From Sphaerotilus montanus (GTDB lineage: Bacteria > Pseudomonadota > Gammaproteobacteria > Burkholderiales > Burkholderiaceae_C): 64,000 nucleotides of DNA. Positions 45,650 to 55,524 of the stretch are shown one piece after another. The stretch spans positions 4,588,001 through 4,652,000 of the forward strand of contig NZ_JACCFH010000001.1 of the NCBI RefSeq assembly GCF_013410775.1. The letters run 5' to 3'. Every line of letters begins with the position of its first letter. The first letter of the stretch is position 1. The position numbers and the translations under genes were made by a program. The notes beneath the pieces are model-generated. The model did not search any database. It worked only from the letters and a program-made list of their open reading frames with translations, and was not told the origin of the DNA.

Positions 45650-45851
45650 GACGAGATTGGAGCCGCCAGATGGCGGGCGCAAGCCACGAAAAGACCACCA
45701 ATTCAGCCCTGTATCGATCAGGACACCATGAAGCAGATAGTGAATCCCTCTGGGTCGTCCGAGCGGACTTCGCCGCGTTCATGCCAAAATCCTTGTCATC
45801 TCGCCACATGCTGAAATTCCTTCAGCCATTTTCTTTTCCGACGGAACCAAC

Positions 45852-46181
45852 ATGAGCAGCCCCCGCATCACAAACATCTCCGACTCCACGTTCGAATCGG
45901 AAGTGCTCCAGTCAGACACGCCGGTTCTGGTTGATTTCTGGGCCGAATGGTGCGGCCCCTGCAAGCAGATGGCACCAGGCCTGGACCGCGTTGCCGAAGA
46001 ACTGGGCAGCCAGATCAAGATCGTCAAGCTGGATGTCGATGGCAACCAGGCCACCGCCGGCAAGTTCGGCATCCGCGGCATCCCCACGCTGATGGTCTTC
46101 AAGGGCGGCCAGCCTGTCGCCACCAAGGTGGGCGCCCTGGCGTTTCCCCAATTGAAGAGCTTCGTCGAATCTCATCTATAA
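45852..46181 (+). CDS. trxA: Thioredoxin 1
   Basis: It has 109 residues, a usual size, with the redox site WCGPC at 33-37. LVDFWAEWCGPCKQMAPGL and FGIRGIPTLMVFKGG are the family sequences. It reduces disulfides of many cytoplasmic proteins. It is followed by rho, as in Escherichia coli and many relatives. The rho -10 box overlaps its stop codon. Confidence 0.98.
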   Translation: MSSPRITNISDSTFESEVLQSDTPVLVDFWAEWCGPCKQMAPGLDRVAEELGSQIKIVKLDVDGNQATAGKFGIRGIPTLMVFKGGQPVATKVGALAFPQLKSFVESHL

Positions 46182-46182
46182 T
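46177..46182 (+). promoter_or_regulatory. Probable -10 box of rho, overlapping the trxA stop
   Basis: An exact TATAAT spans the trxA stop codon. TTGAAG at 46152-46157 is a possible -35 with a wide 19-base spacer. Confidence 0.5.
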
Positions 46183-46448
46183 TCGTTCCAGCGGCGCTTT
46201 CCGACTGTGTTGGCGCTGTTTGCGAATGCCACTGCGCGCCAGTTGTCGAAGAGTCGGTTCCCACTGACTCTGAAGCGCGCGCAGCGTCGGCCCCCCTACT
46301 CCCCGCATTGATCGTCCCGGACCCCACCGCCTGATTGCCAACCCGGCATCCATGGAATGGTCATCCCGAGCAGCGACGGAGCCAGGTCCCGACCACCCCC
46401 GGTCTGTCCGGCTGGCACCGATCAGACCTGCTTTCAGGGTCCGCCCCT
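46183..46448 (+). promoter_or_regulatory. Long rho leader
   Basis: About 265 bases separate the probable rho promoter from the rho ATG, with no gene seen inside. The leader has C-rich stretches (ACCCCACCGC, CCACCCCCGG-like), as expected for a rho-dependent attenuation region that autoregulates rho in enterobacteria. Autoregulation here is inferred from that precedent. Confidence 0.4.
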
Positions 46449-47711
46449 ATGCATCTTTCCGAACTCAAGGCTCAACACATCTCGGCGCTCATCCAGATGG
46501 CAGAGTCGCTGGAGATCGAGTCCGCCAGTCGCCTGCGCAAGCAGGAGCTGATGTTCGCGATCATGAAAAAGCGCGCCCGTCAGGGCGAGCAGATTTTCGG
46601 CGATGGCGTGCTGGAGGTCCTTCCTGATGGTTTCGGCTTTCTGCGTTCGCCGGACACGAGTTTTCTCGCGTCCACCGACGACATCTACCTGTCGCCGAGC
46701 CAGATCCGCCGTTTCAATCTCCACACCGGCGACATGATCGAAGGCGAAGTGCGCGTGCCGAAGGACGGCGAGCGCTACTTTGCCTTGGTCAAGGTCGACC
46801 GCGTCAACGAACTGACGCCCGAGGAGAGCAAGAACAAGATCATGTTCGAGAATCTGACCCCGCTGTTCCCGAAGGAGCAGTTCCGGTTGGAGCGCGACAT
46901 CAAGGGTGAAGAGAACATCACCAGTCGCATCATCGATCTGATCGCCCCCATCGGCAAAGGCCAGCGCGCCCTGATCGTCTCGCCGCCCAAGAGCGGCAAG
47001 ACGGTGATGATGCAGCACCTCGCCCACGCCCTGGTCGCCAACCACCCCGAGGTCCACCTCATCGTCCTGCTGGTCGACGAGCGCCCCGAGGAAGTGACCG
47101 AAATGCAGCGCACCGTGCGCGGCGAGGTGATCAGTTCCACCTTCGACGAGCCGGCCGCGCGCCACGTTCAGGTCGCCGAGATGGTGATCGAGCGGGCCAA
47201 GCGCCTGGTCGAGCTGCGCAAGGACGTGATCATCCTGCTGGACTCGATCACCCGGCTGGCCCGCGCGTACAACAACGTGCTGCCCTCGTCGGGCAAGGTG
47301 CTGACCGGCGGTGTGGACGCCAACGCCCTGCAGCGCCCCAAGCGCTTCTTCGGCGCGGCCCGCAATGTCGAGGAGGGTGGCTCGCTCACCATCATCGGCA
47401 CCGCGCTGGTCGACACCGGCAGCCGCATGGACGAGGTGATCTACGAGGAATTCAAGGGCACCGGCAACTGCGAGATCCACCTGGACCGCCGCATGGCCGA
47501 GAAGCGTGTCTACCCGTCGATCCTGCTGAACAAGTCCGGCACGCGCCGCGAGGAGTTGCTGCTCAAGCCGGAGATCCTGCAGAAGAGCTGGATCCTGCGC
47601 AAGCTGCTCTATCCGATGGACGAGATCGAGGCGATGGAGTTCATCCTCGGCAAGATGAAGGCCACGAAGAGCAACATCGACTTCTTCGACATGATGCGTC
47701 GCGGCGGCTGA
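46449..47711 (+). CDS. rho: Transcription termination factor Rho
   Basis: It has 420 residues. It begins [20 protein letters not shown], then an RNA-binding cold-shock domain ([17 protein letters not shown]) and the ATPase with Walker [12 protein letters not shown], the [14 protein letters not shown] loop and [13 protein letters not shown]. It is a hexameric RNA helicase that ends untranslated transcripts. ATG 46449 is chosen as the standard family start; the frame is open upstream without similarity. Confidence 0.98.
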   Translation: MHLSELKAQHISALIQMAESLEIESASRLRKQELMFAIMKKRARQGEQIFGDGVLEVLPDGFGFLRSPDTSFLASTDDIYLSPSQIRRFNLHTGDMIEGEVRVPKDGERYFALVKVDRVNELTPEESKNKIMFENLTPLFPKEQFRLERDIKGEENITSRIIDLIAPIGKGQRALIVSPPKSGKTVMMQHLAHALVANHPEVHLIVLLVDERPEEVTEMQRTVRGEVISSTFDEPAARHVQVAEMVIERAKRLVELRKDVIILLDSITRLARAYNNVLPSSGKVLTGGVDANALQRPKRFFGAARNVEEGGSLTIIGTALVDTGSRMDEVIYEEFKGTGNCEIHLDRRMAEKRVYPSILLNKSGTRREELLLKPEILQKSWILRKLLYPMDEIEAMEFILGKMKATKSNIDFFDMMRRGG

Positions 47712-47729
47712 AGCCAGGGCTGCGCACGC

Positions 47730-47735
47730 TATAAT
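47730..47735 (+). promoter_or_regulatory. -10 box of rpmE2
   Basis: An exact TATAAT lies 20 bases after the rho stop, with CTGAAG at about 47708 as a weak -35 at 16 bases. The rpmE2 leader is about 67 bases. Confidence 0.6.
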
Positions 47736-47808
47736 CTTTGTTTTTCCGCTGTCGGAAAGTGCGTCTGCATGGTGCAGCGTGGCTCCCGGCACACAGCGAG
47801 GACTCCCC

Positions 47809-48066
47809 ATGAAAGACGGCATCCACCCGAACTACCGCGACGTCTGCTTCGTCGACCTGTCCAACGGTTTCCAGTTCGTGACCCGCTCGTGCGCCCCGGC
47901 CCGCGAGAAGATCACCCTGGAAGACGGCCGCGAACTGCCGCTGTTCAAGCTGGAAACCACCAGCGAAACGCACCCGTTCTACACGGGCACGCAGAAGAGC
48001 ATCGACAGCCTGGGCGGCCGCGTCGAGAAGTTCCGCAACAAGTTCAAGGTCGGCATCAAGAAGTAA
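47809..48066 (+). CDS. rpmE2: 50S ribosomal protein L31 type B (zinc-independent)
   Basis: It has 85 residues and begins [20 protein letters not shown]. It lacks the four-Cys zinc cluster of the ordinary L31 (only two Cys are present) and has the type B length and DTSNGF-like motif. Type B forms usually replace the zinc form under zinc limitation, although some betaproteobacteria carry only this form. It has its own promoter and a strong terminator. Confidence 0.95.
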   Translation: MKDGIHPNYRDVCFVDLSNGFQFVTRSCAPAREKITLEDGRELPLFKLETTSETHPFYTGTQKSIDSLGGRVEKFRNKFKVGIKK

Positions 48067-48100
48067 TCCAGCCACCTGGAACGACGCACACCGCGTGCGC

Positions 48101-48129
48101 AAAAAAGGCAGCCCGGGCTGCCTTTTTTT
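48101..48129 (+). terminator. Strong rho-independent terminator after rpmE2
   Basis: A-run, GGCAGCCC/GGGCTGCC hairpin and seven T. The T-run ends at the base before the ATG of the glycosyltransferase gene. Confidence 0.93.
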
Positions 48130-49857
48130 ATGTCCCGCGCGAACGCGAACCTTCGCCCCTCTCCCGATCTCCTGCCCCAAGTCGTGTCTGCGCACTCGCC
48201 CAATCCAGCCCTCGTGACCCAGCGTGCCGTGCAGCGCCTGCCGCGCCTTGCGCTGCTGCTGCTCTGCGCCGCCTATGTGCTGCCGGGCGTCTTCGGGCGC
48301 GACCCCTGGAAAAACGCGGACGTCACCGCCTACGGCTACATGACCAGCCTGCTGCGGGGCGAAGCTTCCTGGCTGCATCCGGCCATCGCTGGCTGGGGCG
48401 GCACGGAAGGGGGCGTGCTGCCCTACTGGATCGGCGCGGCCTTCATGAAGGTGCTGACGCCCTGGATCGATCCGGCACTCGCGGCCCGCCTGCCGTTTGC
48501 ACTCCTGTTGACGGCCACGCTGGCACTGGTCTGGTACGCCACCCTGCATCTGGCCCGCACGGAAGCAGCCCAGCCTGTGGCATTTGCCTTTGGTGGAGAG
48601 GCCCACCCGGTGGACTATGCGCGGGCCATGGCGGACGGCGCGGTACTCGCGCTGATGGCCAGCCTCGGCCTGCTGCAACTCGGCCATGAAACCACCCCCG
48701 AGCTGGTGCAACTGGCGGCCACGGCCCTGCTGCTCTACGCGCTGGCCGCCAGCCCCTACCGCATCGGCGCAAGTCGCGCAGCCGCGCTGGTTGCATTGAC
48801 CAGCCTCGCCGCCAGTGGTGCCGCAACCACCGGCTTGCTGATGGGCCTGGCGGGCGCGCTGGTCTGCTGGAGATCCAGTTACGCGGAGTCGCGCAGGCTG
48901 GTGCCGTGGCTGCTCGCAGCGTGCGTGCTGGCTGGCACCATCGGCACCCTGCTGGACGCCTGGGTCTGGCGGGTCATCCCGACCGCAGCCTGGCTCGGGT
49001 TGCCGAAGCTGCTCGCCTGGTTCACCTGGCCGGTGTGGCCACTGGCGGTCTGGACGCTGTGGCGCTGGCGGCGCCAGTTGCTCAAGCGCCATCTGTCGGT
49101 TCCGCTGGCAATGGTGCTCGTGGCCTTGCTGGTGAGCGCGTCCATGGGCGCCTCCGACCGCGCCCTCATGCTGGCACTGCCAGCGCTGGCCGTGCTGGGT
49201 GCGTTTGCCCTGCCGACCCTGCAGCGCAGCGTCAGCGCGGCCATCGACTGGTTCTCGGTGTTCTTCTTCACGGCCAGCGCACTGCTCATCTGGGTGATCT
49301 ACGTCGCGATGCACACCGGTGTACCAGCCCAGCCAGCGACCAATGTCACCCGCCTGGCACCAGAATTCGTGCCCCGATTCAGCCTGCTGGCGCTGGGCAT
49401 CGCACTGGCGGGCACGGTGGCCTGGATGGCCCTCGTGCGCTGGCGCACCGGCCACCACCGCCATGCGCTCTGGAAAAGCATGGTGCTGCCGGCGGGTGGA
49501 GTCGCGTTGAGCTGGTTGCTGCTGATGACACTCTGGCTGCCACTGCTGGACCATGCGCGCAGCTACCGTCCGCTGGTACAGCGACTGGCTACCCACCTCC
49601 CGACCACAGGCTGCGTGGTGACGCAGAACGTCTCGCGCAGCCAGATCGCTGCGCTGGAAGTGCACGGAACGTGGCGCCTGTCGCTGGACCCGCGCACCAC
49701 CGACTGCCAATGGCTGCTGATGGGCCACAAGGAACGCCTCAATACCCCCGAGGCGCTTCAGCAGACCCCCGAGATGCCGGGATGGACACTGGTCGCCCGG
49801 GAGCGTCGCCCCTCCGACCGGGATGAGGTCATGCTGGTCTATCGGCGACGGCCTTGA
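48130..49857 (+). CDS. GT39-like membrane glycosyltransferase (ArnT/PMT type)
   Basis: Multi-pass membrane protein of 575 residues with about ten to twelve helices. The first periplasmic loop has YVLPGVFGRDPWKNADVTAY, with the Asp and Trp of the ArnT/PMT family. It transfers a sugar from a polyprenyl-phosphate donor. The acceptor is not predictable. The ATG 48130 lies at the end of the rpmE2 terminator, so a start at GTG 48184 or 48214 is also possible. It overlaps convergent phoR by 29 bases. Confidence 0.82.
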   Translation: MSRANANLRPSPDLLPQVVSAHSPNPALVTQRAVQRLPRLALLLLCAAYVLPGVFGRDPWKNADVTAYGYMTSLLRGEASWLHPAIAGWGGTEGGVLPYWIGAAFMKVLTPWIDPALAARLPFALLLTATLALVWYATLHLARTEAAQPVAFAFGGEAHPVDYARAMADGAVLALMASLGLLQLGHETTPELVQLAATALLLYALAASPYRIGASRAAALVALTSLAASGAATTGLLMGLAGALVCWRSSYAESRRLVPWLLAACVLAGTIGTLLDAWVWRVIPTAAWLGLPKLLAWFTWPVWPLAVWTLWRWRRQLLKRHLSVPLAMVLVALLVSASMGASDRALMLALPALAVLGAFALPTLQRSVSAAIDWFSVFFFTASALLIWVIYVAMHTGVPAQPATNVTRLAPEFVPRFSLLALGIALAGTVAWMALVRWRTGHHRHALWKSMVLPAGGVALSWLLLMTLWLPLLDHARSYRPLVQRLATHLPTTGCVVTQNVSRSQIAALEVHGTWRLSLDPRTTDCQWLLMGHKERLNTPEALQQTPEMPGWTLVARERRPSDRDEVMLVYRRRP

Positions 49858-51181
49858 CCGATGCCCGCACCCGCGCTGCCGGGAAGGTGATGCGAAACAC
49901 CGAGCCCTTGCCCGGCTCGCTGTCCAGCTCCAGCTCGGCACCGTGGCGCTGCACCACATGCTTGACGATGGACAGGCCGAGCCCCGTTCCACCGGTTTCG
50001 CGCGAGCGGCTGCCGTCGACCCGGTAGAAGCGCTCGGTCAGACGCGGCAGGTGTTCGCGGGCGATGCCGATGCCGCTGTCCCGCACCTCGAACGTGCCAC
50101 CACCGGACGGTCGCAGCGTCCAGCTCACCGCGACACGCCCGCCTTCCGGCGTGTAGCGCACCGCGTTGCTGGTGAGGTTGGTCAGTGCCGAGAGCAGTTC
50201 GGTCCGGATGCCGGCGATGTCGGCCGCCTGCGCACGCAGCGTGGCCTCGTCCGGAAACTGGATCAGGTGGCGACCGCGGGACAGCCCGCGGGCCTCCACC
50301 TCGACCTGCTGCAGCAACGCTTCCGTCGACACCCACTCGTCCGCCGACGGCGGTGGGCTGCCCTCCAGTTGTGCCAGGGTCAGCAGATCGGCCACGAGGG
50401 TCTGCATGCGGTGGGTCTGCTGGCCCATCATGCCCAGCAGACGCTGCCGCTCGGCCTCGCCCAGCGGCAGCTTGCTCAGGGTCTCGACAAAGCCCACCAG
50501 CACCGTGAGCGGTGTGCGGATCTCGTGCGACACATTGGCCACGAAGTCGCGCCGCATCGCTTCAGCCTGCAACCGTTCGGTGACGTCCTGGGTCAGCAGC
50601 AGGCGCTGGCCAGCACCATAGGCACGCACCAGCAGCGACAGGGACAGGCGGGACTGGTAGTGCGGCAGGCTGATCACCTCGCGGCTTTCACCCGCCTGCA
50701 GGCCTGTCACGAAGGCGGGCGAACGCACCAGATTGGTGATGCGCTGACCCAGATCGCGCTGGGGATCCAGTCCCAGATGGACTGCACCGATCTGGTTCAG
50801 CCAGATGATCTGCTCGTCGGCGTCCAGCAGGATGACCCCGTTGGGTGATGCCTCGATGGCGCGCAGGAACTCGCCCAGCCGCTGGCGTTCGGAGCGCAGG
50901 GCCAGTTCGCGCTGACGCAGGGCCCGCTCGGTGCGGTAGGCCATTTCACCCCAGAGCTGGCCGTCACGCGGGGCATCGCCTTCCAGATTGCCGCGCAGCC
51001 AGTCCATCAGCCGTCCCGCGCGACGGGCATCGCGCCACCCGGACAGCAGCACGCCGAGCAACGCACCCGCCCAGGTGCCCAGCACAGGTGCGTGCAGACG
51101 CAGGCCGACCAGACCACCGATCATGGCCAGCAGGCTCATGAGCAGCAGGGTCGTGAACAGACGCCGCAGGACAAGGCTCAT
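49829..51181 (-). CDS. phoR: Phosphate regulon sensor kinase PhoR
   Basis: It has 450 residues. Two N-terminal helices (RLFTTLLLMSLLAMIGGLVG and the following) precede a PAS domain at about 105-200 (AIEASPNGVILLDADEQIIW). The kinase part has VANVSHEIRTPLTVL with His219, then DSGIGIAREHLPRLTERFYR and GTGLGLSIVKH. It phosphorylates PhoB when phosphate is low. ATG 51181 has AAGGA before it. It is last in the pst-pho cluster. Confidence 0.95.
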   Translation of the reverse strand: MSLVLRRLFTTLLLMSLLAMIGGLVGLRLHAPVLGTWAGALLGVLLSGWRDARRAGRLMDWLRGNLEGDAPRDGQLWGEMAYRTERALRQRELALRSERQRLGEFLRAIEASPNGVILLDADEQIIWLNQIGAVHLGLDPQRDLGQRITNLVRSPAFVTGLQAGESREVISLPHYQSRLSLSLLVRAYGAGQRLLLTQDVTERLQAEAMRRDFVANVSHEIRTPLTVLVGFVETLSKLPLGEAERQRLLGMMGQQTHRMQTLVADLLTLAQLEGSPPPSADEWVSTEALLQQVEVEARGLSRGRHLIQFPDEATLRAQAADIAGIRTELLSALTNLTSNAVRYTPEGGRVAVSWTLRPSGGGTFEVRDSGIGIAREHLPRLTERFYRVDGSRSRETGGTGLGLSIVKHVVQRHGAELELDSEPGKGSVFRITFPAARVRASVKAVADRPA

Positions 51182-51246
51182 GGGAAGTCCTTGTAGGTCA
51201 TCGAATAAAGGAAGTGAACACCGCCGCAGCGGCCGGACCGCACCGT

Positions 51247-51942
51247 TCAGGCGGCGGTGGCAGAGTGGGTGAGTCGATAGCCCGCGCCGCGCACGGTTTC
51301 GATCAGCTGCGCGCAATGTACCGGCAACAAGGCCTCGCGCAAACGTTTGATGTGCACATCCACCGTGCGCTCCTCGATGAAGACGTGGTCACCCCAGACG
51401 CGGTCCAGCAGCTGCGCGCGGCTGTGGACATGCTCAGGATGCGTCATCAGGTAGTGCAGCAGCTTGAACTCGGTCGGACCGAGCCGGCAGTCGGTCTCGC
51501 CACGCGACACCCGCCGGATCGAAGGATCCAGCCGCAGCCCGCCGAACTCGACGACCGCCTCGCTCGCGGTCGGCGCCCGCCGACGCAGCACGGCCCGGAT
51601 GCGCGCCAGCAACTCCCCCGTGGAGAATGGCTTGACGAGGTAGTCATCGGCCCCCGCATCCAGCCCGGCCACCTTGTCCCGCTCTTCGGCGCGCGCCGTC
51701 AGCATGATGATGGGCAGTTCGCGGGTGCGTGCAGCCTGCCGCCAGCGGCGGGTCAACTCCACCCCGGAAATCCCCGGCAGCATCCAGTCCAGCATGGCGA
51801 GATCGGGCAGCACGGTGTCCACCGCGGTCTGCGCCTGCTCTGCCGACACCGCGATCACCACCTCGAAACCGACGTGCCGCAGGTTGATCGCGATCAGCTC
51901 GGCAATCGCCGGCTCGTCCTCGACCACCAGCACGCGCGCCAT
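51247..51942 (-). CDS. phoB: Phosphate regulon response regulator PhoB
   Basis: It has 231 residues. The receiver starts MARVLVVEDEPAIAELIAIN, and the phospho-acceptor Asp is in LAMLDWMLPG. The winged-helix OmpR-type output has LGPTEFKLLHYLMTHPEHVH and RVWGDHVFIEERTVDVHIKR, a PhoB hallmark. ATG 51942 is one base from the phoU stop. It activates genes with Pho boxes, one of which is found upstream of pstS. Confidence 0.97.
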   Translation of the reverse strand: MARVLVVEDEPAIAELIAINLRHVGFEVVIAVSAEQAQTAVDTVLPDLAMLDWMLPGISGVELTRRWRQAARTRELPIIMLTARAEERDKVAGLDAGADDYLVKPFSTGELLARIRAVLRRRAPTASEAVVEFGGLRLDPSIRRVSRGETDCRLGPTEFKLLHYLMTHPEHVHSRAQLLDRVWGDHVFIEERTVDVHIKRLREALLPVHCAQLIETVRGAGYRLTHSATAA

Positions 51943-51943
51943 C

Positions 51944-52648
51944 TCACCGCACCATGTCGGCCACGGCATCCGGCGTGTTGTGCCGCACGTCCGTGCCCTT
52001 GACGATGTAGATGATCTGCTCGGCCAGATTCTTGGCGTGGTCACCCACCCGCTCGATCGCCTTGGCGACGAACACCAGGTCGATCGAGACCGAGATGGTG
52101 CGGGGATCTTCCATCATGTAGGTGATGAGCTTGCGCAGCAGGCCGTCGAACTCGCGGTCGATCTCGTCGTCCTGGCGGATCACTTCGAGCGCCTGGTTGA
52201 CGTCGAGGCGCGCGAAGGCGTCCAGCGCCTTGCGCAGCGAGGCCGTTGCCAGACTGGCTTCGAGCGAGACGTCCGACACCGGGAAACGCAGACGGCCCAG
52301 CACCCCCGTCTGCACCAGACCCCGCACCGTGCGCGCGATGCGTGCAGCCTCGTCGCCGACACGCTCCAGATTGCCGATGGTCTTGGAGATGGCGATCAGC
52401 AGGCGCAGATCGCGTGCGGTCGGCTGGCGCCGGGCGATGATGGTGGAAAGATCGCGGTCGATCTCCATCTCCATCTGGTTCACGCGCTCCTCGGTGCGGA
52501 TCACCTGCACGGCGATTTCTTCACTGAACTGCGTCAGCGCCAGCATGGCCTGCGCCACCTGGGACTCGACCATGCCGCCCATTTCGAGAACGCGGGTGGA
52601 GATGCCGCTCAACTCGGCGTCGAACTGGCTGGAGAGATGTTTGTCCAT
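51944..52648 (-). CDS. phoU: Phosphate signalling regulator PhoU
   Basis: It has 234 residues in two three-helix repeats. It begins MDKHLSSQFDAELSGISTRV and has the metal-binding E-x-x-x-D-like stretches DRDLSTIIARRQPTARDLRL and RVGDHAKNLAEQIIYIVKG. It restrains PhoR when phosphate is plentiful through the PstSCAB complex. It lies 74 bases after pstB. Confidence 0.96.
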   Translation of the reverse strand: MDKHLSSQFDAELSGISTRVLEMGGMVESQVAQAMLALTQFSEEIAVQVIRTEERVNQMEMEIDRDLSTIIARRQPTARDLRLLIAISKTIGNLERVGDEAARIARTVRGLVQTGVLGRLRFPVSDVSLEASLATASLRKALDAFARLDVNQALEVIRQDDEIDREFDGLLRKLITYMMEDPRTISVSIDLVFVAKAIERVGDHAKNLAEQIIYIVKGTDVRHNTPDAVADMVR

Positions 52649-52722
52649 GGTGGGGGAACTCCGGCGATACAGGGATGGATGACAGACGTGAGCGTCTCAG
52701 CAATGAGTGTGCCGCGCTGGCG

Positions 52723-53508
52723 TCAGCCGAATCGGCCGGTGATGTAGTCCTCGGTTTCCTTTTTCCGGGGTTTCATGAAAATGTCAGAAGTCGGTCCGAA
52801 CTCGATGAGGTCACCGAGGTACATGTAGGCGGTGTAGTCCGAACTGCGCGCGGCCTGCTGCATGTTGTGCGTCACGATGACGACGGTGTAGTCGTGCTTC
52901 AGTTCGTCGATCAGTTCCTCGATCTTGCCGGTGGAGATCGGGTCCAGCGCCGAACACGGCTCGTCCAGCAACAGCACTTCGGGCTTGATCGCGATGCCGC
53001 GGGCGATGCACAGGCGCTGCTGCTGACCGCCGGACAGACCGGAGCCGCTCTTGTCGAGCTTGTCCTTGACCTCGTTCCAGAGGGCCGCCTTCTTGAGCGC
53101 CCATTCGACCCGCTCGTCCATCTCGACACGGGGCAGGTTCTCGAACAGCTTCACACCGAAGGCGATGTTGTCGTAGATCGACATCGGGAATGGTGTGGGC
53201 TTCTGGAAGACCATGCCGACACGGGCACGGATCAGCGAGATGTCTTCCTTGGACTTGAGGATGTTGCCTCCGTCCAGCAGGATCTCGCCTTCTGCACGCT
53301 GCTCCGGGTAGAGCTCGAACATGCGGTTGAACGTGCGCAGCAGGGTCGACTTTCCGCAGCCCGACGGACCGATGAAGGCGGTGACCTTCTTCTCCGGGAT
53401 GTCGAGGTTGATGTTCTTCAGAGCATGGAAATTGCCGTAATAGAAGTTCAGGTTGCGAACTGCCACCTTGATCTTGTCGGCGGTGGGCGTAGCGACTTTG
53501 GCGTCCAT
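52723..53508 (-). CDS. pstB: Phosphate ABC transporter ATP-binding protein PstB
   Basis: It has 261 residues. Walker A is [14 protein letters not shown], the signature [15 protein letters not shown], and Walker [34 protein letters not shown] and [20 protein letters not shown] are PstB-specific. It powers phosphate import with PstA and PstC. Confidence 0.98.
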   Translation of the reverse strand: MDAKVATPTADKIKVAVRNLNFYYGNFHALKNINLDIPEKKVTAFIGPSGCGKSTLLRTFNRMFELYPEQRAEGEILLDGGNILKSKEDISLIRARVGMVFQKPTPFPMSIYDNIAFGVKLFENLPRVEMDERVEWALKKAALWNEVKDKLDKSGSGLSGGQQQRLCIARGIAIKPEVLLLDEPCSALDPISTGKIEELIDELKHDYTVVIVTHNMQQAARSSDYTAYMYLGDLIEFGPTSDIFMKPRKKETEDYITGRFG

Positions 53509-53526
53509 CGGAGGATCCTCGGGGGT

Positions 53527-54393
53527 TCAGTGTTTGTTGCGCAACAGGGTGCGCGCAACGATGTTCAGGGCCAGCACGCCCACGGTGATCAGGAAGACCC
53601 CGGCCCATGCCAGTTTCTGCCAGTTCTCGTACGGACTCATGGCGAACTTGTAGATCGTCACCGGCAGGCTGGCCATCGGCTCGTTCAGATTGCTGGTCCA
53701 GAACTGGTTGGACAGCGCCGTGAACAGCAGCGGAGCCGTCTCGCCGGAGATGCGTGCCACCGCCAGCAGCACACCGGTCATCACCCCGGCCCGCGCCGAC
53801 TTCAGCGTGATCGCCAGGATCACCTTCCACTTGGGCGTGCCCAGTGCGTAAGCGGCCTCGCGCATCGCGTTCGGGATCAGGCTGAGCATGTTCTCGGTGG
53901 TGCGGATCACGACCGGAATGACGATCAGCGTCAGGGCCAGCACACCGGCGAATCCGGAGAAGCTCTTCATCCGTGCCACCCAGATGCTGTAGACGAACAG
54001 ACCGATCACGATGGACGGTGCCGACAGCAGGATGTCGTTGATGAAGCGCGTGGCCCGGCCCAGCCAGTTGGTCTGACCGTATTCCGCCAGATACACCCCG
54101 GCCATCACGCCGATGGGGGTTCCCAGCAGCGTGGCCAGACCGACCATGGTGAACGAGCCGAAGATCGCATTGGCCAGGCCACCGATTTCAGCCTGCGGCG
54201 GTGGCGTCATCTCGGTGAAGGTGGCCAGGTTCAGTCCACCCAGCCCCATGCGCACCGTCTCGATCAGGATCCAGAGCAGCCAGAACAGGCCGAATGCCAT
54301 GGCGCCCAGGGACAGGGTCAGTGCCACGCTGTTGATGCGCTTGCGGTGGCGGTGCATCGCCAGCCGCGATTCGTATGACGCAGCGGTGCTCAT
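53527..54393 (-). CDS. pstA: Phosphate ABC transporter permease PstA
   Basis: It has 288 residues and six helices. [40 protein letters not shown] and [20 protein letters not shown] are typical of PstA. The start overlaps the stop of pstC (TGATG), and 18 bases separate its stop from the pstB start. Confidence 0.97.
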   Translation of the reverse strand: MSTAASYESRLAMHRHRKRINSVALTLSLGAMAFGLFWLLWILIETVRMGLGGLNLATFTEMTPPPQAEIGGLANAIFGSFTMVGLATLLGTPIGVMAGVYLAEYGQTNWLGRATRFINDILLSAPSIVIGLFVYSIWVARMKSFSGFAGVLALTLIVIPVVIRTTENMLSLIPNAMREAAYALGTPKWKVILAITLKSARAGVMTGVLLAVARISGETAPLLFTALSNQFWTSNLNEPMASLPVTIYKFAMSPYENWQKLAWAGVFLITVGVLALNIVARTLLRNKH

Positions 54394-55406
54394 CAGCGCC
54401 CCTCGCCTTTCTTCAGTTGGGCCAGCAGTACCTTGGACAGGGACAGCACGACGAAGGTGATGAAGAACAGCACCAGTCCGAGGTAGATCAGCGAGGCCTG
54501 GTGCAGGCCCTCGCCGGCTTCCGCAAACTCGTTGGCCAGTGCCGACGTGATGCTGTTGGCCGCCTCGAAGAGCGAGACCGAATTCAGCTGGTTCATGTTA
54601 CCGATCACGAAGGTGACCGCCATCGTTTCACCGAGCGCACGCCCGAGGCCGAGCATGATGCCGCCGACCGCCCCGGTCTTGGTGTAAGGCATCACCACCT
54701 TCCACACGACCTCCCAGGTGGTGGCACCCAGGCCGTAAGCGGACTCCTTGAGCATCGGAGGCGTCACCTCGAACACGTCACGCATCACGGATGCGATGAA
54801 CGGGATGATCATGATCGCCAGGATGATGCTGGCCGAGAGAATGCCGATGCCGACCGGCGGGCCGGACACCAGATCACTCAGCACGGGCACGCCGGCGAAC
54901 ACCGACTGGAGCGGCTGCTGGACAAAGCGGGCCAGGATCGGCCCGAAGACCATCAGGCCCCACATGCCGTAGACGATCGACGGAACGGCAGCGAGCAGTT
55001 CGACCGCGATGCCCAGCGGGCGCTTCAGCCAGCTGGGAGACAGTTCGGTCAAGAAGAGTGCAATGCCGAAGCTCACCGGCACGGCAATCAGCAGCGCGAT
55101 GAAGGACGTCATCAGCGTGCCGTAGATCATGACCAGGCCACCGTAGCGGTCTTCGGCCGGATTCCATTCGCTCCGCCACAGGAACGACAAGCCGTACTCC
55201 CGGATGGCCGGCATCGCACCACCGATCAGTGACACGATGATGCCCACCAGCAGTGCCAGCGTCAGCCAGGCACAGGCTTGCGCAACGAAGGCAAACAGCG
55301 CATCAGCCCAAGGCATGCGCACCACGGCACGCGAGCCCTCGTTTCCAGATCTTTCAGCCATTTTCGTTGCAGTTTCCGGCGAATCAGCCGGGAGTGTAGC
55401 GGCCAC
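54393..55406 (-). CDS. pstC: Phosphate ABC transporter permease PstC
   Basis: It has 337 residues with six helices, and an N-terminal leader before the first one. [40 protein letters not shown] and [20 protein letters not shown] are the family signatures. The GTG start at 55406 has GAGGAG five bases before it; ATG 55361 is an alternative. It follows pstS by 118 bases. Confidence 0.96.
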   Translation of the reverse strand: MAATLPADSPETATKMAERSGNEGSRAVVRMPWADALFAFVAQACAWLTLALLVGIIVSLIGGAMPAIREYGLSFLWRSEWNPAEDRYGGLVMIYGTLMTSFIALLIAVPVSFGIALFLTELSPSWLKRPLGIAVELLAAVPSIVYGMWGLMVFGPILARFVQQPLQSVFAGVPVLSDLVSGPPVGIGILSASIILAIMIIPFIASVMRDVFEVTPPMLKESAYGLGATTWEVVWKVVMPYTKTGAVGGIMLGLGRALGETMAVTFVIGNMNQLNSVSLFEAANSITSALANEFAEAGEGLHQASLIYLGLVLFFITFVVLSLSKVLLAQLKKGEGR

Positions 55407-55524
55407 AGGGACTCCTCAGGACGGTCTGGAGGTGACAGGCCAAGGCTGACACCAGTCACGGCCGTGCACCCGATTGCCGGTCCGAAAACCGCAAGCGAGT
55501 GCACGTTGAACGCCGCAGGGACAG

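Noticed and set aside
45810-45826. Inverted repeat GCTGAA/TTCAGC followed by a T-rich run before trxA
   Set aside because: The stem is short and A/T-rich and lies only 26 bases before the trxA start, with no plus-strand gene to terminate; probably fortuitous or a leader hairpin.
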